This document shows positions 16,217 to 25,982 of a DNA stretch of 64,000 bases, piece after piece (the first letter of the stretch is position 1; each line of letters opens with the position of its first letter). The translations under genes and the position numbers were made by a program. A model generated the notes under the pieces. It ran no database searches and was not told the origin of the DNA. It saw only the letters and a list, made by a program, of their open reading frames with translations. The DNA comes from Bacteroidia bacterium (GTDB lineage Bacteria > Bacteroidota > Bacteroidia > B-17B0 > Aurantibacillaceae), in assembly GCA_026415195.1 (NCBI GenBank), contig JAOAHO010000002.1, forward strand, positions 1-64,000, read 5' to 3'.

Positions 16217-16978
16217 TTACTCAATTTCCAAAAGCACGGGGCAATGATCACTGTGGTTTATTTCACTTAATATCACACATCGCCGGATTTGTCCTTTTAA
16301 TGCCTCGCTCAACATGTGATAATCAATGCGCCAACCTAAATTTTTGGCACGGGCATTGGCACGATAGCTCCACCAGGTGTATTGATGCGGCCTGCTGTCA
16401 GTCTCCCGGAATGCATCAATGAAGCCACTTCCCACAAAGGCATCCATCCACGCCCTTTCTTCCGGCAGAAATCCGCTGTTTTTGGCATTTCTGATGGGGT
16501 CGTGAATATCAATAGGCTTGTGGCAAATATTGTAATCTCCGCTTAATATGAGCTTCGGATGTTTTTTCTTCAATGCCAAAGCATAATACAGAAAAAAATC
16601 CAGCCATTTCATTTTAAAATCCTGCCTTTCCTGCCCGCTGCTGCCGCTGGGATGATAAACGCTCATAATGTAATACCCCCCCAGTTCCACCGCTATTACC
16701 CTACCTTCAAAATCGTAATCCTGATGGCCGCAACCCACATGCACTTTATCGGGCCTTGATAAACTCAGAATAGCCGTACCGCTGTAACCTTTTTTTTCTG
16801 CCGGAAACCAATAACAATGATAACCCAACTGTTCGAAAAACGAAACCGGAATTTGCGACTCATGTGCCTTAATTTCCTGCAGGCACAACACATCGGGGCG
16901 TGCAGCCTTTAACCATGAATAAAATCCCTTCTGCAAAGCAGAACGTATGCCATTAATGTTGTAGGTTATGATTTTCAT
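16217..16978 (-). CDS. xth: Exodeoxyribonuclease III (AP endonuclease)
   Basis: A 253-residue member of the exonuclease III/EEP family, acting at abasic sites and 3' ends in base excision repair. Motifs in order: 'MKIITYNINGIRSALQKGF' with the metal/active-site Asn, 'DVLCLQEIKAHESQI' with the metal-binding Glu, 'YHPSGSSG' with the catalytic Tyr, 'SGDYNICHKPIDIHDP' with Asp-x-Asn, 'WRIDYHML' with the Asp, and the terminal 'NHSDHCPVLLEI' with the Asp-His pair. Length is normal. It is divergent from the large outer-membrane protein gene at 17022 and in the same direction as the gene at 14393. Confidence 0.95.
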   Translation of the reverse strand: MKIITYNINGIRSALQKGFYSWLKAARPDVLCLQEIKAHESQIPVSFFEQLGYHCYWFPAEKKGYSGTAILSLSRPDKVHVGCGHQDYDFEGRVIAVELGGYYIMSVYHPSGSSGQERQDFKMKWLDFFLYYALALKKKHPKLILSGDYNICHKPIDIHDPIRNAKNSGFLPEERAWMDAFVGSGFIDAFRETDSRPHQYTWWSYRANARAKNLGWRIDYHMLSEALKGQIRRCVILSEINHSDHCPVLLEIE

Positions 16979-17021
16979 GCTATGTTAACGATGGCAATTT
17001 ACTATTTTTAATTTCGTTTTA

Positions 17022-20000
17022 TTGAACAATTCCGTTTTGATTTTTAAAAAATCATATACTCTTTCGTTTTTTTTTGTTTTGAGCATTCATGCCCAAATAC
17101 AACCTTTTGAACGAATGCTCACAATCCTTCCCATGAAGGATTCACTGCTAACCGACAGTTTTTTTATTTGGCCCGGTTCAATAAAACTCACCACATTAAA
17201 ACACGAACCGCTTCCCGACTCTGCTTTTTATTTCAATGCAAAAACAAATAAGATTCATATTCTTCAAAAATCAACCGATACATTATTATTAAGTTACAGG
17301 GCCTACCCTATTCTTTTCAAAAAAAAATTCCAAACGCTCGATTCTGCAGGAATTTTGGGAAAAGCAAAATCTTTGAATGAATTAAGCCCTTATTTTAAGG
17401 GCCCCGTAATGAGGCCCGGTGAAAGCGGCTTTTTTCAGAATTCCGACGGGCTTCAGAAAAACGGGTCCATCAGCCGCGGCATCAGCATTGGCAACAACCA
17501 AAACTCTTCACTCCAGTCACAACTGAACCTGCAGGTCTTCGGAAAACTTACCGAAGACATTGAAATCGAAATGGCTGCCACCGACAATTCCATCCCTTTC
17601 CAGCCCGACGGCACCACCACCCAACTTCAGGAATTCGACCGCGTTTACATCACCGCCAAAACACCTTTCGTAAAACTTACGGCAGGTGACTTTCAAAGCC
17701 GTCAGAATGAGAGAAATCACTTTCTTAAATACTTCAAACGCCTGCAGGGCCTCCAAAGTGAAAACCTTTATTCCGACTCGGCCGGAAAGTGGAATTTATA
17801 TTCCAAACTCTCGTTTGCCGTATCGAAAGGAAAATTTTCACGCATGGTATTTTACGGGCAGGAGGGCAACCAGGGGCCCTATCGCCTGAGGGGAGCAGCA
17901 AACGAATTATTCATCATCGTCCTGAGCGGTACCGAGCGTATATATGTGGACGGCCAACTCATGGAACGCGGGCAGGACAAAGATTACATCATCGATTACA
18001 ACACGGCCGAACTGCGCTTCACCGCGCGCATGCCCATCACAAAAGACAAACGCATCGTGGCCGAATTCCAGTACGCCGAACGCAACTATGCCCGTTCGCT
18101 CCTGGAATGGAACGAAGAAATGAATTTCAAAAAAACAGTCGTTTTTATGAATTTCATCCGTGAACAAGACAATCCCAACCGAACCCTACAACAAAACCTT
18201 ACACCGGAACAAAAAAAACTTTTATTCCAAATCGGCGACTCGCTCTGGAAAGCCGTTACTCCCTCTGCTTTCAAGACGGAATTTAATCCCGACGAAATCC
18301 TCTACGTAAAGAAAGACACCCTGCATCAGAATGTTTTATACCAGGATATTTTCGTTTTCAAAACAACCCCTCAACCCAATGATACTTTTTATAAAGTTAC
18401 CTTTTCACCGGTTGGGGCAGGCCGTGGAAATTATGTCAGGGATGCATCTTCGGCCAACGGAAGAGTTTTCAAATGGGTGGCCCCCGTAAACGGAATACCA
18501 TCAGGCGACCATGAACCGGTGGTGCTGCTGGTTACCCCAAAAAGGCAATCATTGTTTAATGCCGGCCTGAGCCACAGCATCACCCCCCGTCAGGTCATTG
18601 AAGTGCAAGGGGCCATATCCGAGAACAACCTTAACCGATTCAGCCCCTATCAAAAATCCGATAATGCGGGCTTTGCCGGAATGGGGCAATGGTCGGGATT
18701 TTTTCCGTTCAGGAAAAACTCAAATCATGGATGGGCAACCCAGGTGAAAACGGAACTCCTGAGCCGTCACTTCGTGCCTTTCGAACGCTTTCGCAGCGTG
18801 GAATTCGACCGCGACTGGAACCGCCCCCTCGACGGGCGAATCCGCCAACAGCAATCTTACATGCTGGCTAAAACCGGCTACAAAAGCCCAAAAGCCGATA
18901 TCAGTGGGCAAGCCGAATATTTTACGGAAAAATCCTTTTACCGTGGAACACGCCTGGGTTCCAATGCTCAATTTCAAAACCGCTTCTTTGAACTTCAACA
19001 CCAAAGCCGATACCTTGAAAGTTCCGATACCGCAAGAAAAAATTTTTTTTACAGGCATTCCCATTCTTTTGCATTGAAATTTACCAGAAAAATCAAAGGA
19101 GGAATTAAAGATCAGTTTGAACAAAACCTCTTTTCACAGTCCTCGTTGCTTGCATCGCCCGGAATGGCATTTTCCTATCGCTTTCATGAATGGGAACCCT
19201 TCGCAGAATGGGCCGACAGCATTACGGGAAAAATCAGATTATTTTACCGGGATAGAACCGACATGCAATTGCAGCCCTTCCCGACAGACAGCGCCCGTTC
19301 GGTACAGGCAGGGGGCGAACTGCAATTGCAAAAATGGCCCCAACACCCACTGCTGCTATCCGTTCAATATCGTGAAGTAATTAACAAAAACAAAAATCTG
19401 TTTCGATTACCCGATCAGAAAGGATACTTTAACCGGTTGGAATATCGCCCCTCGTGGATGAAGCGGTCGGTAACGGCAGGAGTTTTTGCCGAAACGGGCT
19501 ACGGCCTGGAAAACCGGCAAGAGTATTATTATCTGGAAGTTACGCCCGGCCAGGGACAATATGCCTGGGTAGACTATAATGCCGACGGGCTGAAGCAGCT
19601 GAACGAATTCGAACCTGCCCGCTTCCCCGATCAGGCACGCTTTATACGAGTTTTCGTCCCCACCAACGACTACATACGCGTGCTGAAAAACCAATTGGAC
19701 GTGGACCTGAACATCAGGCCTTCGCTGGCGCTTAAGCCCGACAAAAAATGGAAAAAATTTGTTGCACGCTGGCAATGGCAAGGCATCTACAGGGGGTTAA
19801 TCCGATTTACGGATCCCGAATCCTCGCCCTCGGCTTTACCAATCCGCATTCCCCACGACTCCTTAATCAGGGCTGCCAACAACCGTATCCGCATCACCAC
19901 GTTTTTCAATTCCGGTTCGCCGATATTCGGAGCGGAACACACCCACCAAAAACAACAAACGGCACAACTCATTAATTTCAGTTCCGACAAAATCTATGAA

Positions 20001-20513
20001 GAATGGCACGAAGCAAAAATCCGATACACCATTAAAAGAAAAATTACCATCTTCCTGGAAGGAAGGGCTGGCATTAAAAACAACACTTCCCTGCTTTTTC
20101 CCATGCGGAATTATTTCATCCGAAGCATGGAAAGCGAACTTCGGATTGCTTACCAACCCGGCACCGATTTCCGGCTATCCGCATCACTCCGCTATTCCGA
20201 AAAAAAGAACCGCACTTCCCAACCTGATCTGCTTTATGCCACCGATCTTTCTTTTGAATTACGGTATAATTTGCCCAAAAACGGAAGCATACAATCGAGG
20301 GCGGGCTTTATCCAAAACCGATTCAGGGGAAATGCCAACAGCGCTGCCGGATTTGAAATGCTGAATGCCCTGCAGCCGGGCCTGAACTGGGTGTGGGAAA
20401 TCGGTTGGCAACAAAACATTGCCCAAAACCTTCAGGCACAAATCTATTACCAGGGGCGGAAGAACATCCGTTGGATTCATACGGGAAATTTTGAAATCAG
20501 AGCATTTTTTTAA
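17022..20513 (+). CDS. Large outer-membrane beta-rich protein, conserved Bacteroidota family
   Basis: A 1163-residue protein with signal peptide (cleavage near Ala25-Gln). Start is TTG at 17022; no ATG precedes the signal peptide, and TAATTTCG, one base off the -7 consensus, ends five bases upstream. Residues about 130-350 hold a conserved block: 'GSISRGISIGNNQN', 'LNLQVFGKLTEDIEIEMAA', 'DNSIPFQPDG', 'RVYITA', 'GPYRLRGAANELFIIVLSG' and 'KDYIIDYNTAELRF'. I recognise this block from a widespread but uncharacterised family of Bacteroidota surface proteins, with an echo of SprA-like text. The remaining 700 residues are alternating aromatic beta strands, and the chain ends in Ala-Phe-Phe, as outer-membrane barrels do. 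Base composition is more GC-rich than its neighbours in the first half. No enzymatic motif is visible. Confidence 0.82.
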   Translation: MNNSVLIFKKSYTLSFFFVLSIHAQIQPFERMLTILPMKDSLLTDSFFIWPGSIKLTTLKHEPLPDSAFYFNAKTNKIHILQKSTDTLLLSYRAYPILFKKKFQTLDSAGILGKAKSLNELSPYFKGPVMRPGESGFFQNSDGLQKNGSISRGISIGNNQNSSLQSQLNLQVFGKLTEDIEIEMAATDNSIPFQPDGTTTQLQEFDRVYITAKTPFVKLTAGDFQSRQNERNHFLKYFKRLQGLQSENLYSDSAGKWNLYSKLSFAVSKGKFSRMVFYGQEGNQGPYRLRGAANELFIIVLSGTERIYVDGQLMERGQDKDYIIDYNTAELRFTARMPITKDKRIVAEFQYAERNYARSLLEWNEEMNFKKTVVFMNFIREQDNPNRTLQQNLTPEQKKLLFQIGDSLWKAVTPSAFKTEFNPDEILYVKKDTLHQNVLYQDIFVFKTTPQPNDTFYKVTFSPVGAGRGNYVRDASSANGRVFKWVAPVNGIPSGDHEPVVLLVTPKRQSLFNAGLSHSITPRQVIEVQGAISENNLNRFSPYQKSDNAGFAGMGQWSGFFPFRKNSNHGWATQVKTELLSRHFVPFERFRSVEFDRDWNRPLDGRIRQQQSYMLAKTGYKSPKADISGQAEYFTEKSFYRGTRLGSNAQFQNRFFELQHQSRYLESSDTARKNFFYRHSHSFALKFTRKIKGGIKDQFEQNLFSQSSLLASPGMAFSYRFHEWEPFAEWADSITGKIRLFYRDRTDMQLQPFPTDSARSVQAGGELQLQKWPQHPLLLSVQYREVINKNKNLFRLPDQKGYFNRLEYRPSWMKRSVTAGVFAETGYGLENRQEYYYLEVTPGQGQYAWVDYNADGLKQLNEFEPARFPDQARFIRVFVPTNDYIRVLKNQLDVDLNIRPSLALKPDKKWKKFVARWQWQGIYRGLIRFTDPESSPSALPIRIPHDSLIRAANNRIRITTFFNSGSPIFGAEHTHQKQQTAQLINFSSDKIYEEWHEAKIRYTIKRKITIFLEGRAGIKNNTSLLFPMRNYFIRSMESELRIAYQPGTDFRLSASLRYSEKKNRTSQPDLLYATDLSFELRYNLPKNGSIQSRAGFIQNRFRGNANSAAGFEMLNALQPGLNWVWEIGWQQNIAQNLQAQIYYQGRKNIRWIHTGNFEIRAFF

Positions 20514-20541
20514 TATACATAAAATACTCTGTAAAATCAGA

Positions 20542-21156
20542 TTAAAAATAACCCCTTTCCACCAGGGCTACGGCTTTTTCTATCATCATGTCCTCTTCGG
20601 CCGGATTATATTCGGCTTTCATGTTATGGCCGAAGATGCGGGCAATGGCCTGCCACATGGAGGCCTGAAAACTGCCGCGCAATTCCTTCACGATTTCGTA
20701 GGTGGTTTTTTGGGTTTCACGATGGATTAATTTCATCAAAATCCTGCCCTGGCTGATGGTTAGGTCTTTTAACTGATCTTCAAACTGTGCCCGAAGTTCT
20801 TTTTCGCATAGGTTCAGGTATTTCTTTTTCAATTTTTCATCGGAAATGGCCGACAATATGCGGTCGTACTCCTTCAGCTTCACCGACGCTATGATGGCAT
20901 AGGGATATACCACCTTTACGTTGTATTTGATACTTGTCCAGCGTTCATACTGTTTTTTGGAAGCCCAAATGAAATTGGATGCCACCTCTACTTCATCCAG
21001 GTAAAAGACCGGAACGGTATCTTTTCCCTCCACCACGGCACGGGCCCAAAATCCATTCGAGGGAGGAACAGGCAAAAAGGACTCCTGGGCATGCATACTC
21101 ATCATTCCTGAAATCAAACCTGTTATCATCAAAACGCGCCTGAACATAGCCTGCAT
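20542..21156 (-). CDS. DUF4294 exported protein
   Basis: A 204-residue protein with an N-terminal signal peptide ending near 'MSMHAQ' and a body that fits DUF4294, a Bacteroidota family of unknown function. Recognisable pieces are 'GKDTVPVFYLDEVEV', the Tyr-rich 'YNVKVVYPYAIIASVKLKEY' and 'LTISQGRILMKLIHRETQKTTYEIVKELRGSFQA', which I cite only in part. The C-terminal half is helical. A start at 21147 (second Met) is also possible. Upstream lies a perfect 15-base palindrome, a candidate operator. It converges with the large outer-membrane protein gene, with 28 bases between stops. Confidence 0.85.
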   Translation of the reverse strand: MQAMFRRVLMITGLISGMMSMHAQESFLPVPPSNGFWARAVVEGKDTVPVFYLDEVEVASNFIWASKKQYERWTSIKYNVKVVYPYAIIASVKLKEYDRILSAISDEKLKKKYLNLCEKELRAQFEDQLKDLTISQGRILMKLIHRETQKTTYEIVKELRGSFQASMWQAIARIFGHNMKAEYNPAEEDMMIEKAVALVERGYF

Positions 21157-21167
21157 TTTTCTTATTA

Positions 21168-21182
21168 ATGTTCCCGGAACAT
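21168..21182. promoter_or_regulatory. 15-base perfect palindrome upstream of the DUF4294 gene
   Basis: ATGTTCCCGGAACAT reads as two 7-base arms around one central C and lies 11 bases upstream of the ATG at 21156. It could be an operator for a dimeric regulator; there is no T run, so it is not a terminator. Confidence 0.35.
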
Positions 21183-21276
21183 AAAAGTAACCGCAACCTT
21201 TATGCCAATTTACTTAATTATACTTAAAAAATGTTGAAAGGTTTTAGGAAATTAAGTTGTTTAACTAAAACATCCA

Positions 21277-24051
21277 TTAAACTACAATATTTATAATCCT
21301 CCCGGGCACCACGATGATTTTCTTGGGGGCTTTTCCGGAAAGGTATTTTTGCACTTCTTCTTTGGTTAATACTTCTTTTTCTATTTCTTCTTTGGTGAGC
21401 TTCAATGAAAACGGAATATTAAAACGTGTTTTGCCGTTGAACGATATGGGATAGTCAAATTCCTCTTCCACAAGGTATTCTTCGTTCCACACGGGCCAGG
21501 GCTGCAAGGTGACGCTGCCGGTGTGGCCGCACAAATACCATAGTTCCTCGGCCAGGTGCGGGGCAAAAGGAGAAAGCAACACCAACAGGGGTTCCAGGAT
21601 TTTTCTTTTGTTGCATTTTTTCTCGGCCAGTTCGTTGGTGCAAATCATAAACGTACTGACGCAGGTATTCAGCGACATGCGCTCGATATCTTCGGTGACT
21701 TTTTTAATCGTCTTGTGCAAAATTTTCCATTCTCCCTTTTCGGGCTCATCTTCAGAAAGCCGGATCTTTCCATCGGGTTCATAGATTCTTCTGAATTTCT
21801 TCAGGAAATTATATACTCCGCTTATTCCGTTGGTGTTCCAGGGCTTGCTCATTTCAATCGGACCCAGAAACATTTCATACATGCGTAATGTGTCGGCGCC
21901 GTATTCAGCACAAATGTCATCGGGATTAACCACATTAAACCATCGCTTACTCATCTTTTCCACCTGGTGGTCGGGAATAAGCTTACCGTTTTCAAGTATA
22001 AATTCCGCATTTTGAAAATCATCGCGCCATTTTTTTAATTCTTCCACTGAAATCTCTCCGTTTCTCTCCAATCCTACTTCCACATGAAGAGCTTGAAGAT
22101 TTTCAAATTGTTTCTTTAATCCGGCCGAAACAATTTTGTTAGTATTTACATCACGATAAACGATACATGACGTGCCTTGTATCATCCCCTGGTTGATGAG
22201 CTTTTTAAAAGGTTCATCAAAATTCAGGTATCCCAGGTCGTAAAGGAATTTAGTCCAGAAGCGTGCGTAAAGCAAATGGCCGGTGGCATGTTCGCTTCCG
22301 CCCACATACACATCCACCGCATTCCAGTATTTTAGTTTTTCTTCATCGCAAAATTTTTTTTCATTATGGGGGTCCATGTACCGCAAGAAATACCAGCTGC
22401 TTCCTGCCCATCCGGGCATGGTGGTGAGTTCATAGGTATATTTTCCGCGGTATTTCCATGATTGGGCCCGGGCCAAAGGGGGCTGGCCGTCGGCGGTGGG
22501 AAGATATTTGTCAATTTCAGGAAGGGTGAGCGGGAGTTCATCCTCGGGAAGGGTTCGGGGAATGCCTTCCTCGTCATAGTAAACCGGAATGGGTTCGCCC
22601 CAATAGCGCTGGCGCCCGAACACGGCATCGCGCATCCTGTATTGCAAGACCCTTCGCCCCAACTTTTTTTCTTCCAGCTTTTCGATGCAAATCCGAATGG
22701 CCTCTGGCACTTCAAGGCCGTTCATGAAATCGGAAGCCATCAGCTTACCGGTTTTTTCTTCATTAGCTTTTTCCGTTACATCGGGCCCCTTTATCACCTG
22801 AAGGATGGGCAAACCATAAGTTTTGGCAAAGCGATGGTCGCGTGCATCATGACCGGGAACCGCCATGATGGCGCCTGTGCCGTAACCCGCCAACACATAT
22901 TCTCCAATCCATACCGGCAATTCTTTACCCGTAAAGGGATGCAACACATAAAGGCCAGTAAAAATTCCTTCTGCTTCCCCCGCTTCCGCCATGCGCTCAC
23001 GCTCGGATTTCTTCAGGATTTTATCAACAAACTGCATTACCTCTTTCCTGTGGCTTTCGGGTAAAAGGTTTTCCAAATTTTCATATTCGGGGGCCAGAAC
23101 TAAAAATGATACTCCAAAAAGGGTATCGGGGCGGGTGGTAAAAACTTCAATTTTTTTATCGGAATTTTTCAACGGGAACTCCACAAAGGCGCCTTCGCTT
23201 TTTCCAATCCAGTTGCGCTGTGCCTCTTTGATGCTTTCAGGCCAGTCAATGCTGTCCAATCCGCCAAGAAGCCGGTCGGCATAAGCCGAAATCCGAAGGT
23301 ACCATTGCATCATTTTCTTTTTTTCCACCGGATGGCCTCCGCGTTCGCTGAGCCCGTTTTTCACTTCATCATTGGCCAGCACCGTCCCCAGGGCCGGACA
23401 CCAGTTTACATATCCCTCGCTCCGATACGCAAGGCGGTAATGCATTAATACATCCGATTTCTGCTTTTCGGTGTAGGCTCTCCACTCATCCGCATAAAAT
23501 TTTCCGATGCGCTGCCCGCAATATTCTTCCAGTCCTTCGTTGCCTTTTTCCTCAAATCTTTTTATCAGTGTATCAATTGGTTCAGCTTTTTGTAAAAATG
23601 GATTATACCAGGAATGAAAGAGGCGAATGAAAATCCATTGTGTCCATTTGTAATATTCCGGGGAAGAGGTTTGCACCTCTCTACTCCAGTCATAGGAAAG
23701 GCCGATGTTCCGGAGTTGTTCTTTGTAGCGTTGGATGTTGATTTTGGTAGTTTGGGCAGGGTGTTGGCCGGTTTGGATGGCATACTGTTCGGCAGGAAGC
23801 CCGAAGCTGTCGAACCCCATGGGGTGCAACACTTCATAGCCGCAGTGCCTTTTATACCTGGCCAGAATGTCGGATGCGATGTAACCCAAAGGATGCCCCA
23901 CATGAAGCCCTGCTCCCGACGGATACGGGAACATGTCCAAAACATAAAATTTTTTTTTATCAGGATTTTCGGTGGTTTTGTACGTCTGATTTACTTCCCA
24001 CCAATGTTGCCATTTTTTTTCATCGGATGGGGCTCCGGAGTGCTTTTGCAT
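21277..24051 (-). CDS. leuS: Leucyl-tRNA synthetase
   Basis: Charges tRNA-Leu with leucine. The 924-residue class I enzyme shows the HIGH motif in 'PYPSGAGLHVGHPLGY' near residue 40, the editing domain with 'TRPDTLFGVSFLVLAPE' and the discriminating 'GTGAIMAVPGHDARDHRFA', and the KMSKS motif as Lys-Met-Ser-Lys-Arg at about 699-703. The frame stays open to 24141, but the ATG at 24051 ('MQKHSGAPSDEKKWQHWWE') is the likely start: it matches the family N-terminus, a TAATTTTG box ends five bases before it, and the longer form would begin inside the terminator of the neighbouring gene. It lies alone on the minus strand after the TPR lipoprotein. Confidence 0.97.
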   Translation of the reverse strand: MQKHSGAPSDEKKWQHWWEVNQTYKTTENPDKKKFYVLDMFPYPSGAGLHVGHPLGYIASDILARYKRHCGYEVLHPMGFDSFGLPAEQYAIQTGQHPAQTTKINIQRYKEQLRNIGLSYDWSREVQTSSPEYYKWTQWIFIRLFHSWYNPFLQKAEPIDTLIKRFEEKGNEGLEEYCGQRIGKFYADEWRAYTEKQKSDVLMHYRLAYRSEGYVNWCPALGTVLANDEVKNGLSERGGHPVEKKKMMQWYLRISAYADRLLGGLDSIDWPESIKEAQRNWIGKSEGAFVEFPLKNSDKKIEVFTTRPDTLFGVSFLVLAPEYENLENLLPESHRKEVMQFVDKILKKSERERMAEAGEAEGIFTGLYVLHPFTGKELPVWIGEYVLAGYGTGAIMAVPGHDARDHRFAKTYGLPILQVIKGPDVTEKANEEKTGKLMASDFMNGLEVPEAIRICIEKLEEKKLGRRVLQYRMRDAVFGRQRYWGEPIPVYYDEEGIPRTLPEDELPLTLPEIDKYLPTADGQPPLARAQSWKYRGKYTYELTTMPGWAGSSWYFLRYMDPHNEKKFCDEEKLKYWNAVDVYVGGSEHATGHLLYARFWTKFLYDLGYLNFDEPFKKLINQGMIQGTSCIVYRDVNTNKIVSAGLKKQFENLQALHVEVGLERNGEISVEELKKWRDDFQNAEFILENGKLIPDHQVEKMSKRWFNVVNPDDICAEYGADTLRMYEMFLGPIEMSKPWNTNGISGVYNFLKKFRRIYEPDGKIRLSEDEPEKGEWKILHKTIKKVTEDIERMSLNTCVSTFMICTNELAEKKCNKRKILEPLLVLLSPFAPHLAEELWYLCGHTGSVTLQPWPVWNEEYLVEEEFDYPISFNGKTRFNIPFSLKLTKEEIEKEVLTKEEVQKYLSGKAPKKIIVVPGRIINIVV

Positions 24052-24056
24052 GGTAG

Positions 24057-24064
24057 CAAAATTA
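24057..24064 (-). promoter_or_regulatory. -7 box abutting the leuS start
   Basis: TAATTTTG ends five bases before the leuS ATG at 24051, predicting an essentially leaderless message. No -33 TTG is seen at the usual distance. Confidence 0.45.
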
Positions 24065-24142
24065 TGAAAAACAGGCCATTGTATATTGTGCTTTTCAGCA
24101 CCCGTAACGCAATCCGGTGAAAAAGAAAGGGTATAAAACAAA

Positions 24143-24164
24143 AAACCCGCCGGATGGCGGGTTT
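24143..24164 (-). terminator. Rho-independent terminator of the TPR lipoprotein gene
   Basis: AAACCCGCC pairs with GGCGGGTTT (24143-24151 with 24156-24164, loop GGAT). Reading leftward the hairpin is followed by a T-rich tract. It separates the lipoprotein gene from leuS. Confidence 0.88.
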
Positions 24165-24187
24165 AATAAGTGATGATAAAGAAGAAA

Positions 24188-25921
24188 TTATTTAGCTAAA
24201 GCGTTGAATTCTGAATTTGAACGGAGTTTCAGGAATTCGCAATCATCTTTAGCATAAGAAGCCCATTTAGAGTCCCTTTCGATGGCTGCTTTCAGGTTGC
24301 TGATGGCATCGGATGTATTGCCTTGCTTGGCAGCCGCAACGGCTTTCAGGTAGTAAGAATGCGCCATGTCTTTTTCGTTGCTGGCATCAATGGTTTCTTT
24401 AACGGCACCGGAATTTCCGCTAAGGTGTTGGGCAAGGGCTTTATTATGGCCTTTGTAGTCACCGAAGTTAGAAACGGCATCGGAATATTTACCGTCACGG
24501 ATATTGATGATGCCCATGTTGTATTTTGTTTCGGCAGAACCTCCGGCTTTCTTATAATAGTCCATGGCTGCCACACGGTTTCCTTTTCTGGCTTCGATAA
24601 TACCCAGGTTGTTCAGCACTGCCGATTCGTTGGGTGCAATGGAAGATGCTTTTTTTATGGCATTCTCGGCTTCGCTCATGTTATTTTGGAGGATATAAAC
24701 GGCCCCAAGGTTATTGTTGGTTCTCCAATCATTACCGAAACGATTTGCCGCGTTTTTGTATGCATTAAGTTTTTCGTTTAAGTCAGTCAGAAGATTGGCA
24801 CCATAGAGCAATTCTTCCAACGATAAAGAATCGGGTGTGGTCCTGATAAGAGAAAGAATTTGTTCGTCGCTGCGGGAAACTTTGTTTACCAAAGCCACAA
24901 TTTCAGCACGGCGGAGCTTGGGAAGGATTTTAACTTTCAGTTCCTCGTAGGTTTTGGAAAGATTTTTGATTTCTTTCCTTCTTTGCGAGGGGTCGCTATA
25001 CATGTTCAAAACTCGCAGGATAAGGTCTTTGTCGGCGATGGTGGATTGTTCCATCATTTGCTTGAAACCTTCCCAGTCCTCGCGTGTCAGAACCACATTA
25101 TACTGGTCTTTGGTTTTGCCAAAAGTCCGGTTCTTGTCTTTGTTTTTTTGAAATTCTTTCATAATGGCTTCAGAACCCGATTTTGCACGGTCCTTAGCAA
25201 GGTTTTCGTTGCGTTCGGTTTCACCATCGGGAGAAGCAAAAGCCGAAACCTCAATTCCTTTAAATTCATACCACTTGCTGCCCAGGTTTTTTTTCATGAA
25301 ATCGAAAAAGGCCTTCATTTCATCGGATTTCATTTCTGAAGGGCGCACCACCGATTGGTTGATTACATAATAGATATGCGTCGTTTGATTGGCAGGATAG
25401 GATTTTTGGAAATTGTCTTTGGCAAAAATGGGCTTTTCGTCGTGGCGAACCAAAAGGGCTGATGCCAAGGTTCCGTCGGCAAGTTCAACGGGATCGAAAT
25501 TTTTGGTTTTCTTTTTTACCTGGCCAACGGCACGCAATTCCAATTTGGCATTGCGCATACCGGGTTCAAAAGCAACTTTTTCAGAGGTATAACTGAAAGA
25601 TCCTCCGTTGGAATAGCTGATTTTTTGGCCTTGGCCTGTGGCTTTATCGCCCACCAAAGTAATGGACTTAAATGATTTTTCTCCTCCGCTGTATTTTAAT
25701 ACAGGGGTAATAGTCATGGTTACTTTTTTGGCAAAAAGTTTAGGGTTGAATTTGCCGTTGGCGCTGAATTGAACACTGTCGCCCACCATTTCCAACGGGT
25801 TTGGATTTATGGAATATTGAATATCTTTTTGCTTTTTCAGCATTTTACCCAATCCGTCGCAAGCGGAAAATAACAAAAGCGCAGCGGCGGGAAGTAAAAA
25901 TTTCGATAAATCTTTTTTCAT
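24188..25921 (-). CDS. TPR lipoprotein with an OmpA-like segment
   Basis: A 577-residue lipoprotein; starting at the ATG at 25921 gives 'MKKDLSKFLLPAAALLLFSAC' with a lipobox (Phe-Ser-Ala-Cys21). The longer frame from 25969 would start upstream of the promoter. Residues about 40-170 are beta-rich; about 185-275 contain 'GIEVSAFASPDGETERNENLA' and 'RAKSGSEAI', reminiscent of the OmpA peptidoglycan-binding fold; about 375-560 consist of tetratricopeptide repeats ('NNLGAVYILQNNMSEAENAIKKA' and later units). Proteins with this order are widespread in Bacteroidota and probably act at the outer membrane and cell wall, but I know no experimentally named member. A strong promoter precedes it and a terminator follows, so it is a single-gene unit. 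Confidence 0.82.
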   Translation of the reverse strand: MKKDLSKFLLPAAALLLFSACDGLGKMLKKQKDIQYSINPNPLEMVGDSVQFSANGKFNPKLFAKKVTMTITPVLKYSGGEKSFKSITLVGDKATGQGQKISYSNGGSFSYTSEKVAFEPGMRNAKLELRAVGQVKKKTKNFDPVELADGTLASALLVRHDEKPIFAKDNFQKSYPANQTTHIYYVINQSVVRPSEMKSDEMKAFFDFMKKNLGSKWYEFKGIEVSAFASPDGETERNENLAKDRAKSGSEAIMKEFQKNKDKNRTFGKTKDQYNVVLTREDWEGFKQMMEQSTIADKDLILRVLNMYSDPSQRRKEIKNLSKTYEELKVKILPKLRRAEIVALVNKVSRSDEQILSLIRTTPDSLSLEELLYGANLLTDLNEKLNAYKNAANRFGNDWRTNNNLGAVYILQNNMSEAENAIKKASSIAPNESAVLNNLGIIEARKGNRVAAMDYYKKAGGSAETKYNMGIINIRDGKYSDAVSNFGDYKGHNKALAQHLSGNSGAVKETIDASNEKDMAHSYYLKAVAAAKQGNTSDAISNLKAAIERDSKWASYAKDDCEFLKLRSNSEFNALAK

Positions 25922-25940
25922 TTTTTTAAAAATTTTCGGA

Positions 25941-25970
25941 CAAAGGTATAATTTTTTAATCAATCGCAAA
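25941..25970 (-). promoter_or_regulatory. Promoter of the TPR lipoprotein gene
   Basis: TTTG (25970-25967), 18 bases, then TACCTTTG (25948-25941) on the minus strand: a full Bacteroidota primary-sigma promoter, 19 bases before the ATG at 25921. It supports that start over the one at 25969. Confidence 0.75.
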
Positions 25971-25982
25971 TTAAAATTAAAC

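Noticed and set aside
24052-24141. 30 extra N-terminal residues of leuS
   Set aside because: They would begin at the terminator of the preceding gene and precede the -7 box; the family start is at 24051.
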